A DNA stretch of 64,000 nucleotides from Providencia zhijiangensis (GTDB lineage Bacteria; Pseudomonadota; Gammaproteobacteria; Enterobacterales; Enterobacteriaceae). A model generated the notes under the pieces. That model did no database searches, was not told the origin of the DNA, and saw only the letters and a list, made by a program, of their open reading frames with translations. Made by a program: the position numbers and the translations under genes. Of the stretch, positions 37,577-47,283 are shown one piece after another; the stretch's first letter is position 1, and each line of letters begins with the position of its first letter. The stretch spans positions 3,348,001 to 3,412,000 of the forward strand of contig NZ_CP135990.1 in assembly GCF_030315915.2 (NCBI RefSeq). The letters run 5' to 3'.

Positions 37577-39064
37577 ATGCGCATACTTCATGCTGGCTCA
37601 GAACTATTTCCCCTTATCAAAACAGGCGGTTTAGCGGATGTGCTCGGCGCATTACCCCAAGCTCAAATCGCTGAAGGGGCGGATGTCCGTATCGTATTAC
37701 CCGGTTTTCCAGCGCTACTGGATGCCGTTCACCACACCTTGGTTGGCCACCATATCGATACATTTGCAGGCCCCATCACTCTACGTTTTGGCCATTATGA
37801 TGGTGTCGGCCTCTATTTAATTGACGCCCCGCATCTCTATCAGCGTACAGGCAGCCCCTACCACGACAATAATCAACAAGAATACAGGGACAACTATCTG
37901 CGCTTTGCTTTATTAGGCTGGATAAGCAGCGAACTTGCCTGCGGTTTTGATGCCGATTGGCGACCCGACATTATTCACGCCCACGACTGGCATGCGGGAC
38001 TATGCGCCGCCTATCTCGCCGCCAAAAATTACCCTGTTCCTTGCGTATTTACCGTTCATAATCTGGCTTACCAAGGGCTATTTTCGGCAATCCATTTTCC
38101 TGAGTTGCAGCTGCCTAACGGATTTTATTCCCCCGAAGGCTTAGAATTTTATGGGCAAATTTCCTACCTCAAAGCGGGGCTGTTCTACGCCAATAAAATC
38201 ACCTTTGTCAGTCCCACTTATGCCAAAGAAGTTACCACTCCTGAATACGGTTATGAGCTCGCCAATTTACTTAAGCTGCGCCAATCTCAAGAGGATATTT
38301 TGGGGATCTTAAACGGCGTGGATTACCAAGTTTGGGATCCACAACTTGACCCGTTGATCCCCCATAATTACGGCCGCCAAAATATGCTTGGCAAAGCCAT
38401 CAGTAAAATGACCCACCAACGAGAAAACAAACTTAATGTCACCGATAAAGTGCCACTTTTCGGCGTTGTCAGCCGCCTCAGTACACAAAAGGGGTTAGAC
38501 CTCTTGCTAGAAGTGATCCCAGATTTACTGCACCGAGGCGGGCAACTGTCGGTTTTAGGCAGCGGCGATGCCGATTTGCAGCAAGCCTTTGAGCAACTCG
38601 CCTACCAATACCCAAAACAGGTTTCGGTACTGATTGGTTATGACGAACCCCACGCCCATAAATTGATTGCTGCCGCTGATGTGATTGTGGTGCCTAGCCG
38701 CTACGAACCTTGTGGGCTAACCCAACTTTATGGTCTGAAATATGGCACTCTCCCACTGGTTCGCCACACAGGCGGGCTAGCCGATACTGTCACCGATTGC
38801 TCCCTCGAAAATTTGGCAGATCGCACGGCAACCGGTTTTGTCTTTCATGACTATCACGGTTATCGCTCCCACCATGGAAAAGCCACCGAACTCAATGATG
38901 CTGTGCGTCGCGTTTTCGCTCTGTGGAATGAACCGACTCGCTGGAAACGCGTACGCCGCCAAGGTATGCAGATGGATTTTAGCTGGCAGGCTTCCGCCAG
39001 AAAATACCTTGCGCTATACCAAAACTTAATAACCCCAATGGCTGGAGGATATGAACATGAATAA
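37577..39064 (+). CDS. glgA: Glycogen synthase GlgA
   Basis: A 495-residue GT5 glycosyltransferase that extends alpha-1,4 chains with ADP-glucose. It starts [27 protein letters not shown], with the KTGGL ADP-glucose motif near residues 15-19. Other patches are [70 protein letters not shown] and the C-terminal [14 protein letters not shown]. It is slightly longer than the E. coli protein (477), with small extra stretches near residue 70 and in the C-terminal half. AAAGGAG precedes the ATG; the 3' end overlaps the glgP start. Confidence 0.95.
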   Translation: MRILHAGSELFPLIKTGGLADVLGALPQAQIAEGADVRIVLPGFPALLDAVHHTLVGHHIDTFAGPITLRFGHYDGVGLYLIDAPHLYQRTGSPYHDNNQQEYRDNYLRFALLGWISSELACGFDADWRPDIIHAHDWHAGLCAAYLAAKNYPVPCVFTVHNLAYQGLFSAIHFPELQLPNGFYSPEGLEFYGQISYLKAGLFYANKITFVSPTYAKEVTTPEYGYELANLLKLRQSQEDILGILNGVDYQVWDPQLDPLIPHNYGRQNMLGKAISKMTHQRENKLNVTDKVPLFGVVSRLSTQKGLDLLLEVIPDLLHRGGQLSVLGSGDADLQQAFEQLAYQYPKQVSVLIGYDEPHAHKLIAAADVIVVPSRYEPCGLTQLYGLKYGTLPLVRHTGGLADTVTDCSLENLADRTATGFVFHDYHGYRSHHGKATELNDAVRRVFALWNEPTRWKRVRRQGMQMDFSWQASARKYLALYQNLITPMAGGYEHE

Positions 39065-41501
39065 CCCATTTACTATCCAAAATCGTCAACAGCGAGTCGA
39101 TGCGTTAGTCGATTCCATCCAGACCAAATTAAAATTTATGGTCGGCAAAGATCCAATAATTGCCACGCAACATGACTGGCTAAATGCCATCTCCTACGCC
39201 ATCCGCGACTTAACCGTTGACCGTTGGCTACGCGCCATTCGCCGTTCTCTATCTCAATCGGATCGTGCGGTTGCCTATCTTTCAATGGAGTTTCTAATTG
39301 GCCGCACCCTTTCCAATACTTTATTAAATTTAGGCATGTATGAAGATGTAGCTGATGCTTTGAAAAAAATGGGCTTTGAACTAAGTGCTATTTTAGAAGA
39401 AGAGGATGACCCCGGTTTAGGCAATGGCGGTTTAGGGCGTCTTGCCGCCTGCTTTTTAGATTCCCTCGCCACCTTAAAAATCCCTTCCGTTGGGTTTGGT
39501 ATTCGCTACGAATATGGCATGTTCCAACAAAATATTATTGATGGTCAACAAGTTGAGTCCACAGACCGCTGGCTACAATATGGCAATGCATGGGAGTTTC
39601 CACGCTATAACCTTAGCTATAAGATCCGTTTTGCTGGTCGCCTTCAGCAAGAGGGCAAAATCGTTCGTTGGGTGGAAACTGAAGAAGTGCTTGCTCGCGC
39701 CTATGACCAAATCGTGATGGGCTATGGTTGCGACGCCACCAACACTCTGCGCCTGTGGTCAGCCCATGCCACTAATGAAATGAACATCAACAAATTTAAC
39801 CAAGGGGAATACTCGGCCGCCGTTGAAGATAAAAATTTCTCTGAGAATGTCTCTCGCGTGCTCTACCCCAATGACTCTACGGAATCAGGGAAAATTTTGC
39901 GTCTTGGGCAAGAGTATTTTCTTGTATCAGCAACCTTGCAGAATATCCTCGATGTTCATTACCGAGTCCACGGCACGTTAAGTAATCTTGCCGATAAAGT
40001 GGCAATCCATCTAAATGATACCCACCCCGTTTTAGCGATTCCTGAACTGATGCGCTTGCTGATAGATGAACACGAATATGAGTGGGAAGCCGCATGGCAA
40101 ATGAGTGAAAGAATCTTTTCCTACACCAATCACACTCTGATGGGAGAAGCATTAGAACGATGGTCTGTGGACCTTCTCGGGCGATTGCTCCCTCGCCATC
40201 TACAAATTATCTTTGAAATAAACGACCACTTTCTCACTGAGATCAAACAGCGTTACCCCAATAACCCAGAACTTTTAACCCGCCTATCTCTGATTGATGA
40301 ATCCCATGGACGCTATGTTCGCATGGCATGGCTTGCCGTCGTGGGTAGCTACCAAATAAATGGTGTGTCAAAGCTGCATTCTGAGCTCATGACTCAAGAA
40401 ATTTTCGCTGATTTTGCCAAAGTATTTCCTAAGCGTTTTAGCAATATCACCAATGGCATTACCCCACGCCGCTGGCTGGCGTTGTGCAATAAACCCCTGG
40501 CAAGCTTGATTGATGAAACCATCGGTGAAAGTTGGCGGGAAGATCTCACAGAGCTTTCGCGCCTACAGCAACGCACCGATTTTCCTCTATTTATTGAGCG
40601 GTTAAAAACCTGCAAATTAGAAAACAAAGTTGCTCTCGCCGACTATATCGCTAAAAGCGTCAATATCATCGTCGACCCTCACGCTATGTTCGATGTACAA
40701 ATTAAACGTATTCATGAATATAAACGCCAATTACTCAATATCTTGCAAGTCATTGGACGCTACCAGCGTATCTTGCAACTTCCCGAAAAAAATTGGGTTC
40801 CGCGCGTGGTGATTTTTTCAGGAAAAGCCGCCTCATCCTACGTTAACGCCAAAATGATTATCCGACTTATCAATGATGTCGCTAACGTGATTAACCATGA
40901 CGCCCGAATTAAAAACCGCTTAAAAGTGATTTTTATTCCGAATTACAGCGTGAGCTTAGCGGAGTTAATCATTCCCGCCACCGACTTATCTGAGCAGATA
41001 TCCCTTGCAGGAACTGAAGCTTCTGGAACAGGTAATATGAAATTTGCCCTCAATGGCGCATTGACCATCGGCACATTAGACGGTGCTAATATTGAAATTC
41101 GCGAACATGTTGGCGAAGACAATATGTTTATCTTTGGGCATACCGCCGAGCAAGTTAACGCGATTCGCACACAAGGCTATGACCCACGAAAGATTTACCA
41201 AGATCATGAAGATCTGCACAATGTCCTCAATTCCCTCGTTTCGGGCATTTTCAGCCCTGATGACCCTAACCGCTATTACTCGCTTTATGATTCTCTGATT
41301 AATTTTGGAGACCATTATCAATTGCTTGCCGATTACCACTCTTACGTTCAAGCCCAAGATGCCGTCGATAAGCTATACCAAAACCCAACGTTATGGACGC
41401 AAAAAACCCTCAATAATATTGCTAATATGGGCTATTTCTCTTCCGATAGAACCATAAATGAATATGTTGAAAAGATATGGCGAATGAAACCCACTCAGTG
41501 A
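39057..41501 (+). CDS. glgP: Glycogen phosphorylase GlgP
   Basis: An 814-residue pyridoxal-phosphate enzyme that releases glucose 1-phosphate from glycogen ends. The ATG at 39057 is preferred to the one at 39051 because GGAGG then has 8-base spacing. Key motifs are [51 protein letters not shown], the region [17 protein letters not shown], and the pyridoxal phosphate lysine in [29 protein letters not shown]. The start lies within the last codons of glgA. It is the last gene of a complete glgBXCAP operon. Confidence 0.95.
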   Translation: MNNPFTIQNRQQRVDALVDSIQTKLKFMVGKDPIIATQHDWLNAISYAIRDLTVDRWLRAIRRSLSQSDRAVAYLSMEFLIGRTLSNTLLNLGMYEDVADALKKMGFELSAILEEEDDPGLGNGGLGRLAACFLDSLATLKIPSVGFGIRYEYGMFQQNIIDGQQVESTDRWLQYGNAWEFPRYNLSYKIRFAGRLQQEGKIVRWVETEEVLARAYDQIVMGYGCDATNTLRLWSAHATNEMNINKFNQGEYSAAVEDKNFSENVSRVLYPNDSTESGKILRLGQEYFLVSATLQNILDVHYRVHGTLSNLADKVAIHLNDTHPVLAIPELMRLLIDEHEYEWEAAWQMSERIFSYTNHTLMGEALERWSVDLLGRLLPRHLQIIFEINDHFLTEIKQRYPNNPELLTRLSLIDESHGRYVRMAWLAVVGSYQINGVSKLHSELMTQEIFADFAKVFPKRFSNITNGITPRRWLALCNKPLASLIDETIGESWREDLTELSRLQQRTDFPLFIERLKTCKLENKVALADYIAKSVNIIVDPHAMFDVQIKRIHEYKRQLLNILQVIGRYQRILQLPEKNWVPRVVIFSGKAASSYVNAKMIIRLINDVANVINHDARIKNRLKVIFIPNYSVSLAELIIPATDLSEQISLAGTEASGTGNMKFALNGALTIGTLDGANIEIREHVGEDNMFIFGHTAEQVNAIRTQGYDPRKIYQDHEDLHNVLNSLVSGIFSPDDPNRYYSLYDSLINFGDHYQLLADYHSYVQAQDAVDKLYQNPTLWTQKTLNNIANMGYFSSDRTINEYVEKIWRMKPTQ

Positions 41502-41884
41502 AATAAAAAATATGATTAAACAGCCCAAAGATTTAACGCAAATACTCTTATCAGGTTTAAAACTTTGAAGATCAATAAAATGCATCAATACGCTGTATAT
41601 GGGTATTTTTGCAGTTTTATCATTCGATAATTTTATTTTTATATTGAAAATATACTTAATTATGTTTTCCACTTATTTAAATTTAAATAAACTTAATTAA
41701 TTAAAGCTTAATTACATAAAAAAAATCAAATCAAAACCCCTGTTCATTATTTTATTAATGACATTCACTTACCATTGTGATTAGTATAATTAAAGCCTAA
41801 TAGCAAAAATTCAATATCTACGTAAACTTTACGCAGATTAATTAACCCTACACGCAGCAATGCTATATTTCATAGGAAGTCATT
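41502..41884. other. 383-bp AT-rich spacer before the adhesin gene
   Basis: No gene seen. It holds short TTAATTAA-type repeats near 41655-41715 and a TATAAT box at 41785-41790, about 95 bp upstream of the adhesin ATG. A matching -35 box is not convincing. A TAGGAAGT ribosome binding site lies at about 41872-41879. No clear terminator for glgP was found. Confidence 0.4.
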
Positions 41885-44800
41885 ATGAATAAAGTTTATA
41901 AAACTATTTAGAACGACGCGATAAAGTCGTGGGTTGCCGTACCTGAAATAACGCAATCCGGATCTAAATTAAAAAATTCAACAGACAATAAGATTAATCC
42001 AAAAAATAGTAAAAAAGAAAATATTATAAGAATATTCAGTATAAAAAATATTATCATTACTTTATCCGGTCTATTTCCATTAATTGCTAATGCAGTGGTT
42101 AGTGATAAATTAACAGTAAGAGTCGATGACGACGTAAATATGGTTGCCGTTTATAACATCGATATTTATAAAAAATATTTTCCCAATGCTAAATGGAATC
42201 CGGATAACTTATCTAACCTTTATTTATCTGAAACCATTGTTGTAGGAAAAGATTCATCTATAGCGAACTCATCAACAGATTCAAGAACGACCGCCACAGG
42301 CGGAACCGTTGTTTTTGGTCCAAACTCAGTCGCTTATGGTTTTGGTAACACTGCATTTGGTGCCGGAACTTATGTCAGCTCAGGCGGTACTGCGGTGGGA
42401 GTTGCAACCATCGCAAATAACTTAAGTACCAGCGTTGGGCGCAGTGCGGTTGCTGAAAATAATGGTGTCGCGATTGGTCGAGCTGCATTAGCATCCGAGA
42501 GCGCAGAAGGAGGGGTTGCTATCGGTGTTTCCAGTAAAGCGACCGCCAATAATGCCGTCGCGATTGGTCGTTCTTCCGTGGCTTCAAATGTGAATGAAGT
42601 CTCCTTTGGTAACGATACAATAAAACGTAAGCTCACCAATATTGATGCGGGTAGCGCAGATAATGACGCAGTTAACTTTAAACAACTTTCTGCTACCAAT
42701 GCGAATGTCACTAAGAATACTCAAGATTTAATTGATGCAAATAATGCATTAAATACTGCAAAAACAAATTTAACTAAGCAGATCAGTGATAATAAAACTG
42801 ATGCTAACAACCAAATAACCACCGTAAATAATAAAATAACCCAGATTAATAATGGGGAAATAGGTATTGTTAAATTTAACGATGCTAATAAATTTATTAA
42901 TGTTGCGAGTGATAAACTTGGGAAAATAGTCAACTTTACAGGTTTAGATGGTGACCGTAAATTAACGGGCATTGATAAAGGCACGGAAAATAACGATGCC
43001 GTTAATGTCAGCCAATTAAATGAAACTAATGCATTAGTCGCCAAGAACACTACCGATATCGCGGGCAACAAAACCGCTATCGATAAAAACACTACCGATA
43101 TCGCCGACAACAAAACCGCTATCGATAAAAACACTACCGATATCGCCGACAATAAAACCGCCATCGATAAAAACACTACCGATATCGCCGACAATAAAAC
43201 CGCCATCGATAAAAACACGACCGATATTGCTGATAACAAAACCTCGATTGATAAGAACACCACCGATATCGCCGACAATAAAACCGCCATCGATAAAAAC
43301 ACTACCGATATCGCCGATAACAAAACCGCTATCGACAAGAATACGTCTGATATCACCAGCAATACCGCAGCCATTGATAAAAATACCCAAGACATCTCCA
43401 AACAAGGTGATGCGCTGAAAGATATCTCCACCAACTTAGAATCCGGTACCTTAGGGCTCGTCCAGCTGTCTGCCAACGGCGAAGAAGTGATCCTCAGTGA
43501 TAAAGCCAAAAATGCCAACGCGTTTAATATTGGCAATAAAACCCTGAACGGTGTTTTGGCGGGTAAATTAAGTGCCGACTCTACTGAAGCGGTAAACGGT
43601 AGCCAGTTGCACGCCACCAATCAAGCTGTGACAGCGAATACCACTGCGATCGCTGATAACAAAACTGCTATCGATAAAAACACCAACGATATCAAGAAAA
43701 ATACAGCGGACATATCCAAACAAGGCGAAACACTGAAAGATATCTCCAGCAACTTGGAGTCCGGTACTTTAGGGCTTGTTCAGTTATCGGCGAACGGTGA
43801 AGAAGTAATATTGAGCGAAAAAGCCAAAGATGCCAAAGCGTTTAATATCGGAAATAAAACCCTGAACGGCGTGAAAGCGGGTAAATTAAGTGCAGATTCC
43901 ACCGAAGCGGTGAACGGCAGTCAGCTCTATGCCACCAATCAAACGGTGAAAACCAACACTGACAATATTATCAAGAATACAAACGCTATCAGCCAAAATA
44001 CCCAGGATATCGTAGAAAATAAAAACGCGATTACCACGATCACCAAAAACATTGATTCTGGCTCGTTAGGATTAGTGCAATTAAGTGCTGATAACCAAAA
44101 AATCGTATTGAATAGCAAAGCTGATAGCGCCCGAGTGTTTGAATTTAACAACCGGACATTAAGCGGCGTATCGGCAGGTCGTGTAGCGGCTGACTCTACA
44201 GAAGCTGTCAATGGCAGCCAATTGCACACGACTAACCAAAGCGTAGCTAAAAATACGCAAAAAATTCAAGAAAATAGCGATAAAATAGCGCAACACGATA
44301 CGGCGATTGCGCAAAATACCAAAGATATCCAAGCCAATACCGATAAACTGACGCAGCATGACAAAATGCTTAACCAGAATAGCCAAGATATTAAGGAAAA
44401 CACCAACCGGCTAAACGAGCACGATAAGGAAATTGCTCAGAGTAAACAGGATATTAAAGCGAATACGGAAAAACTGGCTGAGCATGATAGTGCCATTAGT
44501 AAAAACACCAGCGATATTCAGAAAAATACGGCGGCATTAGATAAACAAGGTAGTGAAATTGCGCGTTTATCCTCAGAAATGGGAGATGCCGGAGCGCTGA
44601 AAATGAGCCGTGACGGTGAAAGTATCAACCTCAGTGATAAGGCAAAAAACGTCAAATCCATCAATTTTGGCGACAAACAACTTTCCGGTATTGCCGATGC
44701 GAAAAATGACAGCGATGCCGTCAATTTAGCGCAAATGAAACGTGGTAATGCCGAAACCTTAAAATCTGCGAACACTTACACCGATGAACGAGTCAATCAG

Positions 44801-45097
44801 TTGGGTGAATTTACAGAAAATGGGTTAAATCGCCTGAATACCAAAATTGATGATTTAGACAAAAAAGTCGACAAAGGTTTTGCTGCGAATGCCGCACTAT
44901 CCGGTTTATTCCAACCGTATGGCGTAGGAAAAATGAACTTAACGGCGGGTGTCGGGGGTTATAAAGATGAATCTGCAGTCGCTGTCGGTATGGGGTATCG
45001 CATTAATGAAAATGTCGCTATCAAAGGGGGAGTCGCCGCATCAACGGGTACAGGTTCTTCCACTATGTACAACGCGTCAGTGAACTTTGAATGGTAG
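41885..45097 (+). pseudogene. YadA-type trimeric autotransporter adhesin, in-frame amber stop at codon 9
   Basis: One reading frame of 1,070 codons is interrupted only by TAG at 41909-41911. The start MNKVYKTI-stop-NDAIKSWVAVPEITQSG is a classic extended signal peptide region (ESPR), in which codon 9 is normally Trp (TGG). The hydrophobic signal IIITLSGLFPLIANA follows. The head has YadA-like repeats (NAVAIGRSS, NNGVAIGRAA). Necks of the type STEAVNGSQLHATNQ, a coiled-coil stalk with 14-residue repeats and a C-terminal beta-barrel anchor (GLFQPYGVGKMNLTAGVGGYKDESAVAVGMGYRI...FEW) follow. Such proteins bind host matrix or cells. Without readthrough or suppression it cannot be made in full; the first later GTG (42095) lies beyond the signal peptide. 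Confidence 0.88.
43043..43378 (+). repeat. Tandem 42-bp repeats coding for a 14-residue stalk unit
   Basis: Eight in-frame units of 42 bp encode KNTTDIADNKTAID or close variants; the first has G in place of D, the fifth S for A, and the eighth is diverged (KNTSDITSNTAAID). Several units are almost identical in DNA, including synonymous positions, which points to recent expansion by recombination or slippage. The unit count, and so stalk length, may vary among strains. Two longer near-identical stalk/neck modules lie downstream at about 43400-43640 and 43715-43955. Confidence 0.9.
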
Positions 45098-45113
45098 TGT
45101 GAGTTGATATATG

Positions 45114-45143
45114 AAGGGGAATACTGCTTGTATTCCCCTTTTT
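45114..45143. terminator. Bidirectional terminator between the adhesin and an acidic protein gene
   Basis: AAGGGGAATAC (45114-45124) and GTATTCCCCTT (45130-45140) form a perfect 11-bp stem with loop TGCTT. It is followed by TTT on the plus strand. Confidence 0.88.
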
Positions 45144-45147
45144 GCTA

Positions 45148-45708
45148 TTAATACTCGCTGTAATCCACTTCTTCGTCATTCAGCTCAACCATGACGTCGA
45201 AATGTTCCATGATGTCCATAAACGGTTCGAAAATACCGGAAGGAATTAAGATCTCATGGTAGGCATCATTGCCGGAAGTCAGACCCAATAAATAGTAACC
45301 AAGGGCTTGTAGTTGCTGATTAGCGCGAACAAAAATTTGGTCTGGTCTTAAATCGTTTTTAGGGTCTTTAACGGCAAAATCTAGCTGAATATCCAACCCT
45401 TCAACGTCAACAGCGTCTTCCAAGAAACTCACCGCAGATTCACTGTCTTTCCAGTCTATCCAAAAGCTGTTTCCCATATTCGACCTGACAATAAGATCTG
45501 CCATTAAATAGCCAATTTCACCCTCTTCGATACGCTCGACGAACCCCTCTTCGTCCTCACTGATCGACTCTTTTAACTCTTCCTCAAATGAAGAGATATC
45601 CGTTTCCATATTCTCGATTGAATCTGGATTTAACAGCTTCGCCAGCTTGTTAACCACCTGCATAATGTCATTGAAATGGTCGAGCGCTTCTGGGTTCATG
45701 CCCTGCAT
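45148..45708 (-). CDS. Acidic protein of unknown function (DUF6630-like)
   Basis: A 186-residue, strongly acidic cytosolic protein with no signal or membrane segment. It has long Glu/Asp-rich helices (ISSFEEELKESISEDEEGFVERIEEGEIGYLMADLI) and a C-terminal half with hydrophobic strands (QALGYYLLGLTSGNDAYHEILIPSGIFEPFMDIMEHF). I believe it belongs to a family of small immunity-like or stress-associated DUF proteins, but the assignment is from memory and weak. It is monocistronic and convergent with the adhesin gene. Confidence 0.7.
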   Translation of the reverse strand: MQGMNPEALDHFNDIMQVVNKLAKLLNPDSIENMETDISSFEEELKESISEDEEGFVERIEEGEIGYLMADLIVRSNMGNSFWIDWKDSESAVSFLEDAVDVEGLDIQLDFAVKDPKNDLRPDQIFVRANQQLQALGYYLLGLTSGNDAYHEILIPSGIFEPFMDIMEHFDVMVELNDEEVDYSEY

Positions 45709-45796
45709 CGTTATTCCTTATTTTTAGCGTAATTGGCTGTATTTTCACTAAAATAGGTGATTCGGTATATCGAATAATTCCGATATTTACAGTGAA

Positions 45797-46180
45797 TTAG
45801 CCCTGCACTGGTGTGCAAATCTCGATCAAAAAGCCATTTAGGTCATGAACATAACCTATCGTTTGTCCCCAAGGCATCTCCTGCGCGTCTTGTACCAACT
45901 CAGCTCCGGCTTTAACTGCCTGAGCCAACGCGTTTTGTACATTATCAGTCTCAAAAGCAAGTTCAAAAACAGGGGCGTGCGGATTAGGACCAACCGCGCC
46001 TTTACCGAGTTGATTCATTAACGCCAATGAAGAAAATGAAATTGTTGTGCTACCAGTATCCAGCTCGCCATAATCACCACTTTCATGGAGAAACAATTTT
46101 TTAAAACCAAAAGCTTGTTGGTAAAAATCGAGGGTTTTCTCTACATTCTCGACATACAAAATAGCGTATTTGAATTTCAT
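45797..46180 (-). CDS. VOC-family (glyoxalase/bleomycin-resistance fold) protein
   Basis: A 127-residue protein with the paired beta-alpha-beta-beta-beta pattern of the vicinal oxygen chelate family: KYAILYVENVEKTLDFYQQAFGFKK, then VFELAFETDNVQNALAQAVKAGAELV, then TIGYVHDLNGFLIEICTP. The metal-ligand Glu near the C-terminus (FLIEI) is present. Members include glyoxalases and antibiotic-binding proteins; substrate unknown. It lies 40 bp downstream of a marR-type gene in the same direction and is likely co-transcribed with it. Confidence 0.85.
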   Translation of the reverse strand: MKFKYAILYVENVEKTLDFYQQAFGFKKLFLHESGDYGELDTGSTTISFSSLALMNQLGKGAVGPNPHAPVFELAFETDNVQNALAQAVKAGAELVQDAQEMPWGQTIGYVHDLNGFLIEICTPVQG

Positions 46181-46220
46181 TATTTTCTCTCACGTCATAG
46201 GAAGTATTAGATAGGGAGTA

Positions 46221-46706
46221 TTAGGCTTTGTCGCTATCAAATTGCTTGGCGACATCCACCAGCCATTTTCGGATCACTTTTTCATCAGATTCACTCACTC
46301 CACTTAATAACCTATTTTCAGTGGACTTAACAGCCCCTTTGCATTGACGTAATAATGCTTCCCCTAATTGGGTTATTTCAATAATTTGGATCCGCCCATG
46401 CTCCGGGTGCGGCAACTTAGAGATCATTCCCGCCTTTTCGAGATTTTTCACAATCACACTCATAGTCTGCGGCGTTAATAATGATAGCCTCGCTAAATCA
46501 GCCCCTGAGGCTTTAGGATATTCTGCAACCATTAACAACACAGAAAATTGAGGAAGCGTTACTCCCACATCCTGCAAAACTTGCTCCATGCGAATACGAT
46601 GAGCCGCATGAGCCTGTCGCAGTAAATAGCCAATATGACCTGATTCCCCACGTTTGCCTTCCCCTATTTCAGGGATCATCGATGTATTAACTTTTGACTT
46701 GCGCAT
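46221..46706 (-). CDS. MarR-family transcriptional regulator
   Basis: A 161-residue protein with a MarR winged helix: YLLRQAHAAHRIRMEQVLQDVGVTLPQFSVLLMVAEYP, then ASGADLARLSLLTPQTMSVIVKNLEKAGMISKL and the wing PHPEHGRIQIIEITQLGEALL. It is divergent from an AhpD-like gene across a 58-bp gap that contains an imperfect palindrome. It probably represses both itself (with the VOC gene) and the AhpD-like gene in response to an oxidant or phenolic ligand (inference from family habits). Confidence 0.9.
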   Translation of the reverse strand: MRKSKVNTSMIPEIGEGKRGESGHIGYLLRQAHAAHRIRMEQVLQDVGVTLPQFSVLLMVAEYPKASGADLARLSLLTPQTMSVIVKNLEKAGMISKLPHPEHGRIQIIEITQLGEALLRQCKGAVKSTENRLLSGVSESDEKVIRKWLVDVAKQFDSDKA

Positions 46707-46710
46707 AATG

Positions 46711-46742
46711 TAAGAATTCGAATATTATTATCAGAGTTCTTA
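46711..46742. promoter_or_regulatory. Candidate MarR operator
   Basis: TAAGAATTC (46711-46719) and GAGTTCTTA (46734-46742) are inverted half-sites with 8 of 9 matches, centred in the 58-bp gap between the divergent marR-type and ahpD-like genes. Confidence 0.55.
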
Positions 46743-46764
46743 TATTATCCGTTTGGAGCACAGA

Positions 46765-47241
46765 ATGAAACCTGAAATTATTGGAAGAAGTGATTGGAAT
46801 CAGTTTGAAAAAATCGCCCCTGAAGTCGTTGCCGCGATGGGAGAACTGGGAAAAGCCGTTAGCAATTCAGGGCTTGAAAAACCACTTACTGAGTTACTGA
46901 AAATACGCGTATCCCAAATCAACGGTTGTGCGTTTTGCCTTCAATATCACTTAAACTTAGCCCGTAAATTGGGGATTGAAGCCGCTAAATTGGATCTCTT
47001 GCCAACTTGGCGTGATGCCGGTATTTATACGCCTCGCGAACAAGCCGCGCTCGCTTGGGCAGAATCACTAACTTTAATGGCTGCTCAGCATGTTTCTGAT
47101 GATGTTTATCAAGCACTACAGAATGAATTTACTGAATCCGAAATTGCGTTTCTAACCTCAGCGATTGGAGCGATTAATGCTTGGAACCGTATTGCGGGTG
47201 CTCTGCAATTCGCGCCACCAATTCCTAAATCGAGTTTGTAA
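46765..47241 (+). CDS. AhpD-like carboxymuconolactone decarboxylase-family protein
   Basis: A 158-residue protein. The ATG at 46765 is preferred to an upstream TTG because TTGGAG has good spacing. It carries the peroxidase-type motif NGCAFCLQYHLNLARKLG (Cys-X2-Cys followed by His) and the helical CMD fold (LAWAESLTLMAAQ; TSAIGAINAWNRIAGALQF). AhpD-like proteins act as alkyl hydroperoxidases or disulfide reductases. Divergence from a marR-type regulator suggests induction by oxidants or electrophiles. Confidence 0.9.
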   Translation: MKPEIIGRSDWNQFEKIAPEVVAAMGELGKAVSNSGLEKPLTELLKIRVSQINGCAFCLQYHLNLARKLGIEAAKLDLLPTWRDAGIYTPREQAALAWAESLTLMAAQHVSDDVYQALQNEFTESEIAFLTSAIGAINAWNRIAGALQFAPPIPKSSL

Positions 47242-47248
47242 AATCATG

Positions 47249-47278
47249 CATCCCAAGGTGAATATCGCCCTTGGGATG
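47249..47278. terminator. Hairpin between ahpD-like gene and permease gene
   Basis: CATCCCAAGG (47249-47258) and CCTTGGGATG (47269-47278) form a perfect 10-bp stem between two convergent genes. T runs are absent, so termination is probable but not certain. Confidence 0.65.
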
Positions 47279-47283
47279 GTTGA

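Noticed and set aside
43043..43378. CRISPR-like array
   Set aside because: The 42-bp units are contiguous, have no unique spacers and are in frame with the adhesin coding sequence.
42370..43620. Long minus-strand open frames (up to about 300 codons) opposite the adhesin gene
   Set aside because: They arise from the repetitive codon pattern of the stalk (Ile/Asp/Asn-rich), give low-complexity Val/Leu/Ser proteins and have no ribosome sites.
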